From Paenibacillus sp. BSR1-1 (GTDB lineage: Bacteria > Bacillota > Bacilli > Bacillales > Cytobacillaceae), in contig NZ_JAQMWQ010000006.1 in the NCBI RefSeq assembly GCF_030403775.1, forward strand, positions 186,001 through 250,000: a stretch of DNA of 64,000 nt, in the 5' to 3' direction. Positions 27,221-36,589 of the stretch are shown here, one piece after another. Both the position numbers and the translations under genes were made by a program. Under the pieces are notes generated by a model. The model had not been told where the DNA came from. It made no database searches and saw only the letters and a list, made by a program, of their open reading frames with translations. How positions within the stretch are numbered: position 1 is the first letter of the stretch; each line of letters starts with the position of its first letter.

Positions 27221-28444
27221 ATGACAACCTCATATTGGTTAAAAAATGTACAGCTAGAAACAGGCTTCGTCCAGGATGAAAAGGGAGTCTATGAAACAAA
27301 GACAGAACTTTTTCATTTAAAAATACAAAATGGAAAAATAGTCGAAAAACAGAAGAGTAGTTTCTCCATTCCATCTGGCGAGAAAACAGTTGATGGAAAA
27401 GGATATTTAGCGGTGCCAGCTTTTAAAGAAATGCATAACCATTTAGATAAAACCTATCTTTCACTAAATTGGAAAGCCCCAATACCGGCCAAGAATTTGG
27501 AAGAACGATTACGTCTTGAAGCGATGGAGCTAGCGGAATTGGCGCCAACCACTAAACAGCGGGCAAGTGCCATGATCGACTTACTGCTATCACAGGGTGC
27601 TTCACATATTCGAACTCATGTAAATATTGACCCCTATATCGGTTTAAAAAATTTAGAGGGCGTCAAAGCAGCTCTTGAGGATTATTCAGATAAACTAACC
27701 TATGAAATTGTCGCCTTCCCACAGCACGGCCTTCTAAGAGAGAATGTCCTGCCGCTAATGAAAGAGGCGATGAGTTCAGGTGCCAATCTAGTTGGCGGTT
27801 TAGACCCAGCCGGAATTGATCATAATATCGAAAAGTCTCTCTATGAGGTTATGAACCTTGCAGTAGAATTTGATGCTGATGTTGATATTCATTTGCATGA
27901 CGGCGGCCATGTTGGTTTTTATACAGTCGATAAATTAGCAGAATTGGCAGCAGACGCAAAATGGCACAACCGGGTTGCTGTCAGCCATGCCTTTTGTTTA
28001 GGTGATGTTCCGTTCCCGCAGCAAGAAGAAATCGCTGATAAATTAAGTGATCTAGGTATGTCAATCATGTCCACTATCCCCATAAACAGAACATTACCGC
28101 CAATCGAGTTATTTGAACGGAAGGGAGTCAATGTCTTTCTTGGCTGTGATGGCTTCTATGACTCATGGGGCCCATACGGAACAGGAGATCTATTAGAAAA
28201 AGTAACAAAATATTGTGAGCTATATCGGAAAAGTGATGAACGATCACTTGCCCAGTCGTTAAAATTTGCAACAGGCGGACCTACACCATTAACTAAAAAT
28301 GGAGAAATGGTCTGGCCGCTTAACGGTGAGGATGCCAACCTTGTTCTATTGAATGCTTCTTGTTCAGCAGAGGCCGTTGCCAGAACACCAGAACGTGAGG
28401 CTGTTATCTTTAAAGGGAAAGTGGTATTTGGTCAACTTCAATAA
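27221..28444 (+). CDS. cytosine-deaminase/AtzC-like amidohydrolase, paralogue 3
   Basis: This 407-residue enzyme has metal ligands MHNHLDKTY, FPQHGL, DIHLHDGGH, VSHAFCLGD and LGCDGFYDSW. HNHLDKT is close to the HNHMDKT of cytosine-deaminase-like enzymes. The start ATG 27221 is six bases from AAAGGAGG; the TTG before it is too close. It ends the plus-strand run before a hairpin at 28459. As for its paralogues, the ring or amide substrate is unknown; deamination of a pyrimidine or similar heterocycle is the most likely reaction. Confidence 0.88.
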   Translation: MTTSYWLKNVQLETGFVQDEKGVYETKTELFHLKIQNGKIVEKQKSSFSIPSGEKTVDGKGYLAVPAFKEMHNHLDKTYLSLNWKAPIPAKNLEERLRLEAMELAELAPTTKQRASAMIDLLLSQGASHIRTHVNIDPYIGLKNLEGVKAALEDYSDKLTYEIVAFPQHGLLRENVLPLMKEAMSSGANLVGGLDPAGIDHNIEKSLYEVMNLAVEFDADVDIHLHDGGHVGFYTVDKLAELAADAKWHNRVAVSHAFCLGDVPFPQQEEIADKLSDLGMSIMSTIPINRTLPPIELFERKGVNVFLGCDGFYDSWGPYGTGDLLEKVTKYCELYRKSDERSLAQSLKFATGGPTPLTKNGEMVWPLNGEDANLVLLNASCSAEAVARTPEREAVIFKGKVVFGQLQ

Positions 28445-28458
28445 GTGTTATAGTAAAA

Positions 28459-28485
28459 GGTCCCGTCTAGAATTTGGACGGGACC
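28459..28485. terminator. terminator between convergent genes
   Basis: GGTCCCGTC and GACGGGACC pair around a short loop between the stop codons at 28444 and 28488. The T-run is better on the minus strand (TTTTACT), so it mainly suits the pucR-like gene. Confidence 0.75.
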
Positions 28486-28487
28486 AT

Positions 28488-30200
28488 TCATTTTGAATCT
28501 AATCGTAAGTTTTTATTTAAAAGTCTAAATATCTTTAAAGAAAGTTGAATTTGCAGCAGTTCCTCAGAATTTTTTAGATCGGTCTTTAAGATTTCCTTTA
28601 TTTTTTCAATCCTGTAAATGAGCGTATTTCTGTGTAAGAACATTGCTTTCGCTGTTTCACTGGTATTAAGATTATTTGAAAAATAATTCTCTAATGTATA
28701 AAGATAACTGGTTCCGTGTAATCGATCGTGTTCATAGATTTTTCCAAGATGCTTCATAAAAAAGTCTTCTAATTCTATATCCTTAATATTGGAGTCTAGG
28801 AAATAATAAACGGAATGATCTTCAAAATGAGATATCCCGCCGCGTTCATCAAATTTTTGCATCAGTCTTAAGGATTCATTAGCTTCTGAAAAACTTTTGT
28901 GCAGCGAATGGATCTTTTCATACTGTCTTCCAATTCCAATTAATAGGGTGGTATCATTCAATTGTTTTTTGAGAATATCATAAATTTTTGAACCGTAAAG
29001 CTTCGCTTCGACTACAGTAATCGGCGGTCTATGTTCATTCTGACCATTTAAAATGATAATGCGATTATTTCGATAAAAACAAGTAATCTCCCCATTCGCT
29101 AAATTTAAATGATCATAGATTAAGTCCACACATTTTCTGGTTCGGATTTCCAATTGGACTTTTCGTGCAATGAAGTCATTATATTTTTCCAATTCCTTTG
29201 ACTGAATATCAATGACGATACAATAGTATTTATAACTAGAATTTAGCCCATGCAATTCACTCAAGGTCTGGATGGTTTCACTGGAGGTTATTTTTCCAGT
29301 TAATAAATCATCAAAGAAATCTTCCCTGATTTTTAATTTTACTTCCTCGATTTCCTTTGCTTTAATCCTTTCTAACGCCATATTGGTTGACGCCTGTTCT
29401 AAAATAATAGAGTCAAACTCCGATAATTCACGCACTGTCTGCCAAACAACGATATACCCATAAATATTATTTGATACAGCAACAGGCAGAATGCGGCATT
29501 TTATCTCCATCCCTTCTAATTGATACATCCGATTAATGGATTTCTTCATTTCACTGATATTGTGTGGAATAGAATCAATGAAATCTTTTTTGAAAACAGG
29601 TCTGTTTTTGACTAAATCAAGGCAGTAGGCGAGCGGGATTTTGTTATCGACATGCTCAGTATAATGTTGTAATTTCCAATCATTGTCCACTAAAATAATC
29701 GGATTATTAATTGTTTCCGACAGCATTGAAGAAATTTTCTCAATTCCGCCGCCTTCAAGGGTTATTCTAAAAAACAAGTTATGCATGTCCAATGTTTTTC
29801 TATTCAACAGGTCGTATCTTCCAGAAGCCTTTTCATTAATGATAGAAATAACTCTTGATAATGTATATTCAAAAGGTAACTCGATTAATGGCAAGCCTAA
29901 CTTGTTAGCGTGATCGATCATAGCTTGCGGGAGAGTCTCGAAGTATCGCTTCATTTTTACAATAAGGCCGGCACAATTGATTTGTGAAAGCTCGTTAAGA
30001 ATTCTAATTTGCAATTCTGTATTATCTTTAAAAATGTATCCGGTTGATAATAGAAGTTCATTAGGCGAAAGCCAATCAAAGGCCTCTGGATTTTCAATTA
30101 TGTTAACCAATGATATTTCATTATTAATTCCTTTTTCACCTGCCACTATTTTTAAGCCATCGATAGCTTTTATTTCAAAAAGATCTTTAACCCGCAGCAA
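28488..30200 (-). CDS. PucR family transcriptional regulator
   Basis: This 570-residue regulator has an N-terminal PucR domain (about 1-125, with LLLSTGY and LIELPFEYTLSRVI), a central region (about 290-450) like the degenerate GGDEF of CdaR/PucR proteins, and a C-terminal helix-turn-helix (about 500-560, LNTSETAKAMFLHRNTLIYRIEKI). In B. subtilis PucR controls purine catabolism in response to allantoin-type ligands. Here it is divergent from the AllH-like gene, with a palindrome in the gap. The start is TTG at 30200 with AAGGGAG nine bases upstream. It probably governs the carbamoyl module and perhaps the transport block. Confidence 0.9.
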   Translation of the reverse strand: MLRVKDLFEIKAIDGLKIVAGEKGINNEISLVNIIENPEAFDWLSPNELLLSTGYIFKDNTELQIRILNELSQINCAGLIVKMKRYFETLPQAMIDHANKLGLPLIELPFEYTLSRVISIINEKASGRYDLLNRKTLDMHNLFFRITLEGGGIEKISSMLSETINNPIILVDNDWKLQHYTEHVDNKIPLAYCLDLVKNRPVFKKDFIDSIPHNISEMKKSINRMYQLEGMEIKCRILPVAVSNNIYGYIVVWQTVRELSEFDSIILEQASTNMALERIKAKEIEEVKLKIREDFFDDLLTGKITSSETIQTLSELHGLNSSYKYYCIVIDIQSKELEKYNDFIARKVQLEIRTRKCVDLIYDHLNLANGEITCFYRNNRIIILNGQNEHRPPITVVEAKLYGSKIYDILKKQLNDTTLLIGIGRQYEKIHSLHKSFSEANESLRLMQKFDERGGISHFEDHSVYYFLDSNIKDIELEDFFMKHLGKIYEHDRLHGTSYLYTLENYFSNNLNTSETAKAMFLHRNTLIYRIEKIKEILKTDLKNSEELLQIQLSLKIFRLLNKNLRLDSK

Positions 30201-30239
30201 TTCTTACCACTCCCTTGTCAAAAATTCCACACATTTCAT

Positions 30240-30254
30240 TGTGCACGATGCACA
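30240..30254. promoter_or_regulatory. palindrome in the pucR-allH gap (candidate operator)
   Basis: TGTGCA-CGA-TGCACA is a perfect inverted repeat with a 3-base centre. It is flanked by TTCAT on the left and ATGAA on the right, offset by one base. It lies 40 bp upstream of the PucR start and 165 bp upstream of the AllH-like start. It does not resemble the B. subtilis PucR box (TTGGTTAA core), so another binding protein or a diverged site is possible. Confidence 0.45.
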
Positions 30255-30418
30255 TATGAAAATAGAGCTTTTTGGTTTGATTAAACGAAGACTGTCTTAT
30301 GCATTATTACTAAAATAATCATGTAAGGGTTTTAAATTGTCAAATGAAATTTGTAAGGGGGTTCAATTTGAATATTAGAAATTAGAGCTAAAAAGTCTGG
30401 ATCTATGAGGTGTTTTTC

Positions 30419-31306
30419 GTGAGAAATATATTATCTGGTGATGTCGATTTTATCAAGAGATTGAATGGCTCTAATTTCTCAGGATTTGTTCATAGTGCAT
30501 TTAAGCGGACCTTTAATATTCAATGTTTTGATAGCGGCGAGGTATACACGATTGCATGCAGATATATTGATAATGCGCCAAATACGTTAATTGTTGATAC
30601 AGAAAATACTAGTCAATGGAACATTGAGGTAAATGACAGGGTGTTTGTGGAAGATAGAATCTTATACATTTCAAATAAACTCGCCTTAAATATAAGTCGA
30701 GTAAATATTTGGGAAAGCATACTGCCGCCGTATCCAAACAATGAAGAAATCCTCCTTCACAATGTAAGGAGGGCAAGGGAATACATTGATTGTCGAGGTA
30801 AAGGCGGGGGGATAAAAAAACACCTCATACCATTAAACCCATTTGAAGCTGAAACATGCAATATGCTAGAACAACGAACTAAATCTCTTTTATATGATTT
30901 AGCCATGAATCGAATGGACCATGCAATTAAACATGCCGTATCACTGATAGGACTTGGACCTGGTTTGACACCATCAGGGGATGATTTCTTAACAGGATTA
31001 TTTACAACCCTTCAGATGGAGCACAGTCCCCTTTATGAACACAGATCTTTTTGTGAAAAAGTAACAATGAAGGCCAAACCTTTAACGAATGACATCAGCT
31101 ATTCAGCTTTAAAGCAAGCATCCATTGGTAAAGTGAGAGAGTCTATCATTTCCTTGGTTAACTCCTTGTTAATTGAGAATGAGGATGACTTAATTCTCTC
31201 TTTAAATAAAGTATTAGACATCGGTTCTTCATCTGGGACAGATATAGCCTTAGGGCTTGTCTGCGGATTAGAAGCCAATATAAAAGCAGGAGGTAAACTA
31301 TGTTAG
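30419..31306 (+). CDS. allH: AllH-like subunit, DUF2877 protein (oxamate carbamoyltransferase)
   Basis: This 295-residue protein carries the DUF2877 signature LIGLGPGLTPSGDDFLTGL near residue 180, plus a late GTDIALGL. In E. coli the DUF2877 protein YlbF (AllH), with FdrA (AllF) and YlbE (AllG), forms oxamic transcarbamylase, which converts oxalurate to oxamate and carbamoyl phosphate. All three are adjacent here. The start is GTG 30419 behind GAGGTG; a GTG at 30410 overlaps that site. It overlaps the next gene by 7 bp. Confidence 0.85.
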   Translation: MRNILSGDVDFIKRLNGSNFSGFVHSAFKRTFNIQCFDSGEVYTIACRYIDNAPNTLIVDTENTSQWNIEVNDRVFVEDRILYISNKLALNISRVNIWESILPPYPNNEEILLHNVRRAREYIDCRGKGGGIKKHLIPLNPFEAETCNMLEQRTKSLLYDLAMNRMDHAIKHAVSLIGLGPGLTPSGDDFLTGLFTTLQMEHSPLYEHRSFCEKVTMKAKPLTNDISYSALKQASIGKVRESIISLVNSLLIENEDDLILSLNKVLDIGSSSGTDIALGLVCGLEANIKAGGKLC

Positions 31307-32847
31307 TTCAAGCATTAATTAAGCCAAACACATATTTCGATTCCGTATCTTTAATGTCGCTATCAACGAAAGCAAATCAAATTGATGGTGTGGAACAGGC
31401 CATTATTGCAATGGGAACAGAAATGAATAAAGAGGTTATGAAAAATGTCGGTTTGTTGACACCTGAAGTGGAGGCAGCTGGCACAAGTGATTTAATTATT
31501 GTCGTAAAAGCTGAAACTGACGAACTTTGTGAAACCGCTTTCGCGAAAATTAATGATTTATTTATTAAAAAGGATTCGGGCAAAAAAGGGAAAAGTGATG
31601 TTAAATATTCCACGATTTCCGCTGCAGCTGAAAATAACCTAGATGCCAACTTGGCAATTATTGCTGTAAATGGGGCTTATGCAGCCAGAGAAGCAAGAAA
31701 GGCTCTTGAGAATGATTTACATGTCATGATGTTCAGCGACAATGTAAGCATCGAAGATGAAATTGAATTGAAGCATATAGCTCATGAAAAAGGTTTATTA
31801 ATGATGGGCCCTGACTGTGGAACAGCGATTATTGGCAATACAGCCCTCTGTTTCGCAAATGCAGTAAGAAAAGGAAGCATCGGTATTGTTGGAGCATCTG
31901 GAACTGGCAGCCAAGAGGTAAGCGTACGTATCCACGAATTTGGCGGCGGAATTTCCCAATTGATCGGTACAGGTGGAAGAGATTTGAAAGAAGAGGTAGG
32001 AGGAATCATGATGCTTGATGGTATTCAAGCACTTGAAGACGATGAAGAAACAAAAGTAATCGTTCTTGTTTCAAAGCCGCCTGCATCTAGCGTGGAAGAG
32101 AAAGTATTAGCAAAAATTAAATTATGTAAAAAACCGGTTGTCGTTTGGTTTGTTGGCGGTGATGAAGAAAAGATTACTGCTGCGGGCGCCCATTTTGCAA
32201 AAATGTCCAAAGAAGCTGCACTTAAAGCAGTACTTTTAGCTGGTGCAGATGAAAGCAAGTTAAATAAACGAGCATTAAATATTCCGCTCATCGAAGAGGT
32301 TCGCACAAAGTTAACTGCGGAACAGAAATATATTCGTGGACTTTTCAGTGGAGGAACGTTGGCTGATGAAGCAATGCATGCGGCAATGGAGAAGTTTGAC
32401 AATGTATACAGTAACATTCAAAGAAATCCAGAATTTCGTTTGAAAGATAGATTTACAAGCCAGGAGCATACATTCATCGACTTTGGCGATGATGAATACA
32501 CGCAAGGTAAGCCGCACCCAATGATTGATCCGTCTACTCGTCTAGAAAGGTTTATTCAAGAAGCAAAAGATCCATCCGTTGGTGTTATCGTTATGGACTT
32601 TGTTTTAGGCTACGGTGCTCACGAAGATCCAGTCGGAGCATTCCTTCCTGCAATGATAGAAGCAAAACAACAGGCAGAACAAGAAGGAAGACATTTAGAA
32701 ATCATTGGATATGTACTTGGTACAGAATTAGATCCGCAAGATTATGAAGAGCAAATTAATAAACTGTTGGCCGCTGATGTAACTCATGCAAGCAGCATGC
32801 AGAATGCAGGTTTATTGGCTCGTGAATTTGTTGTGAAGGGAGAATAG
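31300..32847 (+). CDS. allF: FdrA/AllF-like subunit, acyl-CoA-synthetase fold
   Basis: This 515-residue protein is of the FdrA family, built like the alpha and beta parts of succinyl-CoA synthetase. Visible are GLLMMGPDCGTAI, IGIVGASGTGSQEV (CoA-binding-like), and GYGAHEDPVGAFLPA in the C-terminal ligase-like half. In E. coli FdrA is the AllF subunit of oxamic transcarbamylase. AGGAGG precedes the ATG and the gene overlaps the AllH-like gene by 7 bp, so coupling is expected. Confidence 0.9.
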   Translation: MLVQALIKPNTYFDSVSLMSLSTKANQIDGVEQAIIAMGTEMNKEVMKNVGLLTPEVEAAGTSDLIIVVKAETDELCETAFAKINDLFIKKDSGKKGKSDVKYSTISAAAENNLDANLAIIAVNGAYAAREARKALENDLHVMMFSDNVSIEDEIELKHIAHEKGLLMMGPDCGTAIIGNTALCFANAVRKGSIGIVGASGTGSQEVSVRIHEFGGGISQLIGTGGRDLKEEVGGIMMLDGIQALEDDEETKVIVLVSKPPASSVEEKVLAKIKLCKKPVVVWFVGGDEEKITAAGAHFAKMSKEAALKAVLLAGADESKLNKRALNIPLIEEVRTKLTAEQKYIRGLFSGGTLADEAMHAAMEKFDNVYSNIQRNPEFRLKDRFTSQEHTFIDFGDDEYTQGKPHPMIDPSTRLERFIQEAKDPSVGVIVMDFVLGYGAHEDPVGAFLPAMIEAKQQAEQEGRHLEIIGYVLGTELDPQDYEEQINKLLAADVTHASSMQNAGLLAREFVVKGE

Positions 32848-32849
32848 TC

Positions 32850-34277
32850 ATGAGTAAGATTAATGAACTTTTTAAAAGCAAGCCACATGTAGTCAATGTA
32901 GGAATTGAGTCATTCAAAGAAGATTTATTACAACAAGGTGCACAAGTCATTCATATAGATTGGACACCTCCTGGAAGAGGGAATCCTGCTTTAATTGCGG
33001 CACTTGATAAACTTGAAAATCCAGCTATTATGCAAAAAATTGAAGAAGCTAATAAATTGGCAGTTGAAAGAATCATAAATTCGCAGCCAGTATTAATCGG
33101 TTATGATCAAGCGATTAACTGTGTTCCTGGTATGACAAAAACAACAATTCTTCATGCCGGACCTCCAATCACTTGGGATAAAATGAATGGTCCTATGAAG
33201 GGGGCTGTTACCGGTGCACTGATATTTGAAGGCTTGGCCAAGGATTTAGAGGAAGCAGCTGAGCTTGCTGCATCTGGTGAAATTACATTCTCACCATGTC
33301 ACGAACACAACTGTGTTGGTTCTATGGCTGGCGTTACTTCTGCATCAATGTTCATGCATATCGTTGAGAACAAAACATATGGCAATATTGCCTATACAAA
33401 CTTAAGTGAACAACTAGCAAAAATTCTTAGAATGGGCGCTAATGATCAGAGTGTCATCGATCGATTAATATGGATGCGCGATGTATTTGGTCCTATTTTA
33501 AGAGATGCTATGAAACTAAATTCAGATGGCATTGATTTACGTTTGATGCTTGCACAGGCTCTTCATATGGGAGATGAGTGCCACAACCGGAATGTTGCTG
33601 GAACAACCCTATTAATCCAAGCATTAGCTCCTTATATTTTGCAAACAGATTACACAATCGAGCAGAAGAAGGAAGTATTGGATTTCGTGGCAAGCAGCGA
33701 CTATTTCTCCGGTCCAACCTGGATGGCAATGGCGAAATGTGCCCTAGATGCTGCCCATGGTATTGAAAATAGTACCATTGTGACAACTATGGCCCGTAAC
33801 GGTGTAGAATTCGGTATCCGTGTCAGTGGAATGGCAGGAAACACATGGTTTACTGGCCCAGCACAAAAAGTAATTGGTCCAATGTTTGCAGGTTACAAGC
33901 CGGAGGATTCCGGACTTGATATCGGTGATAGTGCTATCACTGAAACATATGGATTCGGCGGATTTGCAATGGCAACTGCACCAGCAATTGTGGCATTAGT
34001 AGGTGGTACCGTGGAAGAAGCGATCGGTTTTACAACTAAAATGAAGGAAATCACCACAGAGCAAAACCCTAACGTGACAATTCCTTTACTTGATTTTATG
34101 GGTATTCCAACTGGAATTGATGTTCGAAAGGTTGTTCAAACCGGAATTATGCCAATTATTAATACTGCAATTGCCCATAAAGAGGCAGGTATAGGAATGA
34201 TTGGTGCGGGGATTACTCATCCTCCAGTAGAAGCTTTTGAGAAAGCAATGTTGACCTTAAGCGAAAATATTCATTAA
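32850..34277 (+). CDS. allG: YlbE/AllG-like subunit, DUF1116 protein
   Basis: This 475-residue protein has the DUF1116 pattern: HIDWTPPGRGNP near the N-terminus, INCVPGMTKTTILHAGPPI, then FSPCHEHNCVGSMAGVTS with conserved Cys/His, and AGNTWFTGPA. In E. coli YlbE is AllG, a subunit of oxamic transcarbamylase with AllF and AllH. It begins 2 bp after the FdrA-like gene. The three-gene order H-F-G differs from E. coli, where fdrA comes first. Confidence 0.9.
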   Translation: MSKINELFKSKPHVVNVGIESFKEDLLQQGAQVIHIDWTPPGRGNPALIAALDKLENPAIMQKIEEANKLAVERIINSQPVLIGYDQAINCVPGMTKTTILHAGPPITWDKMNGPMKGAVTGALIFEGLAKDLEEAAELAASGEITFSPCHEHNCVGSMAGVTSASMFMHIVENKTYGNIAYTNLSEQLAKILRMGANDQSVIDRLIWMRDVFGPILRDAMKLNSDGIDLRLMLAQALHMGDECHNRNVAGTTLLIQALAPYILQTDYTIEQKKEVLDFVASSDYFSGPTWMAMAKCALDAAHGIENSTIVTTMARNGVEFGIRVSGMAGNTWFTGPAQKVIGPMFAGYKPEDSGLDIGDSAITETYGFGGFAMATAPAIVALVGGTVEEAIGFTTKMKEITTEQNPNVTIPLLDFMGIPTGIDVRKVVQTGIMPIINTAIAHKEAGIGMIGAGITHPPVEAFEKAMLTLSENIH

Positions 34278-34367
34278 TCCATTGCGCGTATTGGGGAAGA
34301 GAAGGGTAACTTCCCCAAATGCGTCATTGGAGCAGTGTTGGTGATATTAGAACAGGAGCGGTTAAAA

Positions 34368-35531
34368 ATGGAGAACAGATCCTTAAATATGGAACTTATC
34401 TATGCAAGTGAACAGGGAGATGCAGAAGCTGTAGGAAGATTAATACAGGACGGCGCCAGTGTTGATTTTAAAGATGAAAATGGGCGAACAGCGTTAATGG
34501 CTGCAACTCAAAAAAATCAATCAAATGCTGTAAAACTGTTGTTAGAAGCAGGCAGTGATGTTAATACCAGAGATATTACCCAGCTAACTCCTTTCATTTG
34601 TTCTGGTGCAAATGGTTTTCATGAAATTCTTAGCCTGATGTTAAAGTATGGAGCGGACCTTGAAAGTGTCAATCGCTTTGGAGGTACAGCCCTATTACCT
34701 TCAAGTGAGAAAGGGTATTTAAAGACAGTTCAAGTATGCTTAGATGCAGGAGTTCCTGTCAATCATGTGAATAATTTAGGCTGGTCAGCACTTCTAGAAT
34801 CTGTGATTTTGGGTAATGGAGGCCGATTATACTCTAACATTATAGAAGTTCTGGTGGAAGCAGGGGCAGATGTGACTTTGCCAGATCGAGACGGAAAATC
34901 ATCCCTTCAGCATGCCGAAGAATTAATGCAGGATAAAGTAGTTAAAATTCTTAAAAAGGAATATCAAGAAAATAACCAAGCGATTCAAACTGCCAAAAAG
35001 CTATATAAAGAAAATAGCTTTGAAGATGCAATCCTAGTAATCAATCAAGCTCTTTCAGAGGACCCAAGTACTCTTGATTATTATTTCTACAAAGGATACA
35101 GCTTGCAAGAATTAAAGCGATACGAAGAAGCGCTGGAAGAGTTCAAGAAAGCTTTAGTAATCAACTCCAATGATCTTGATTTCTATTTCTACACCGCAAA
35201 TTGCTTAAGATTAATGAACAAAACCAAGGAAGCGCTTACAGAATATGATAAAGCTTGTGAATTAAACCCTGATGAAACGTTTTATCGTTACCACAAATCT
35301 AATTATTTAAGAGAATTGGGCAGACATGAGGAAGCAGTAAGGGAAATGGATAAGCTGCTTGCAATAAAGCCACATCGCTATGATTTCTCCTTCCACAAGG
35401 CTAACAGTTTAAGATCATTAGGGAGACATATTGAAGCGATAGAAGCAATTGAAAATGCCATTAAACATGACCCATCGAACCCTTTATATCACCTTCATAA
35501 AGAGCAGTCTATTAAATTATTAAACAACTAG
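34368..35531 (+). CDS. ankyrin-TPR hybrid repeat protein
   Basis: This 387-residue soluble protein is made almost wholly of protein-binding repeats. Residues about 5-190 hold four to five ankyrin repeats (GRTALMAATQKNQSNAVKLL, LTPFICSGANG, GGTALLPSSEKG, GWSALLESVILG). Residues about 205-385 hold about five TPR units with AYDKACELNPDE- and ALKHDPSNPLY-like ends. No catalytic domain or signal is seen. It lies between the AllG-like and carbamate kinase genes in one direction, so it may scaffold or regulate the carbamoyl-transfer complex. ATG 34368 has AGGAG nine bases upstream; a GTG at 34335 does not. Confidence 0.85.
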   Translation: MENRSLNMELIYASEQGDAEAVGRLIQDGASVDFKDENGRTALMAATQKNQSNAVKLLLEAGSDVNTRDITQLTPFICSGANGFHEILSLMLKYGADLESVNRFGGTALLPSSEKGYLKTVQVCLDAGVPVNHVNNLGWSALLESVILGNGGRLYSNIIEVLVEAGADVTLPDRDGKSSLQHAEELMQDKVVKILKKEYQENNQAIQTAKKLYKENSFEDAILVINQALSEDPSTLDYYFYKGYSLQELKRYEEALEEFKKALVINSNDLDFYFYTANCLRLMNKTKEALTEYDKACELNPDETFYRYHKSNYLRELGRHEEAVREMDKLLAIKPHRYDFSFHKANSLRSLGRHIEAIEAIENAIKHDPSNPLYHLHKEQSIKLLNN

Positions 35532-35553
35532 AAAACTGATAGGAGAGAACGCA

Positions 35554-36537
35554 GTGGAAAAATTAGTGATTGTCGCAATCGGAGGGAATTCATTAGTCCG
35601 CGAAAATGGACGTGATTCCGTTCAAGATCAATATGAAGCTGTTTGCGAAACGGCAGTAAATATCGCTGATATGGTTGCCGAAGGCTTAAACGTGGTTGTT
35701 ACACATGGTAACGGCCCACAGGTAGGGTTCGGTCTAAGAAGATCTGAAATAGCCAATGAAGTTGCCGGAATGCCGGAAGTGCCCCTGGTCAATTGCGGTG
35801 CCGAAACTCAAGGTGGAATCGGTTATCAAGTTCAACAAGCTTTGATTAATGAATTTGCCAAAAGAGGCATTAACAAAAAAGTGGCTACTGTTATTACACA
35901 GGTTGCAGTTAGTGCAAATGACCCGAATTTTGAAAATCCAACGAAGCCTGTAGGTTCATTCTTTACTTTTGAACAAGCAGAAGAAATGAAGAAAGAACAT
36001 CCGGATTGGATCTTTATTGAAGACTCCGGCCGTGGTTACAGAAGAGTGGTACCGTCACCGAAACCAATTGATATTGTAGAAAAAGACGCAATAAAAACCT
36101 TAATCGAGGCCGGTTTTGTTGTCATTGCTGTCGGCGGCGGCGGTATTCCAGTAGTTAAAGCAGCAAGCAATAAGTATGTGGGCGTTGATGCCGTTATTGA
36201 TAAAGACTTTGCAACAAGCCTATTAGCTGAACAAGTTCAGGCAGATACATTGATTATTACGACAGGCGTGTCGAGAGTTTGCATTCATTTTGGCAAGCCA
36301 AATCAACAGGCGCTTGAAAATATTTCAATTGAAGAAACAAAACAGTATGTTTCAGAAGGTCACTTTCCTGAAGGCAGCATGCTTCCCAAAATTGAAGCAA
36401 GTATAAACTTTTTGGAAAAGGGAGGTTCCAGGGTCATCATCACAAACCCAGAAAGTCTAAGGGATGCGATTCAAGAAAAAGCAGGAACCCATATTGTAAA
36501 AAAAAAAGAATCTGCTGATAATTTAAAAAATGAATGA
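35554..36537 (+). CDS. arcC: carbamate kinase
   Basis: The enzyme uses carbamoyl phosphate and ADP to make ATP and carbamate. The 327-residue protein has AIGGNSL at the N-terminus, VTHGNGPQVGFGLRR, DSGRGYRRVVPSPKP, AVGGGGIPV and GVDAVIDKDFA, all standard for the family. It starts with GTG behind AGGAG. Directly downstream of the oxamate carbamoyltransferase-like genes, it would collect the energy of carbamoyl phosphate, as AllK (YbcF) does in E. coli. Confidence 0.95.
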   Translation: MEKLVIVAIGGNSLVRENGRDSVQDQYEAVCETAVNIADMVAEGLNVVVTHGNGPQVGFGLRRSEIANEVAGMPEVPLVNCGAETQGGIGYQVQQALINEFAKRGINKKVATVITQVAVSANDPNFENPTKPVGSFFTFEQAEEMKKEHPDWIFIEDSGRGYRRVVPSPKPIDIVEKDAIKTLIEAGFVVIAVGGGGIPVVKAASNKYVGVDAVIDKDFATSLLAEQVQADTLIITTGVSRVCIHFGKPNQQALENISIEETKQYVSEGHFPEGSMLPKIEASINFLEKGGSRVIITNPESLRDAIQEKAGTHIVKKKESADNLKNE

Positions 36538-36589
36538 TTTTTCAATATAGCTGCAATAAGAAAGAATACATTTTTAAGGAGATTTTTAC

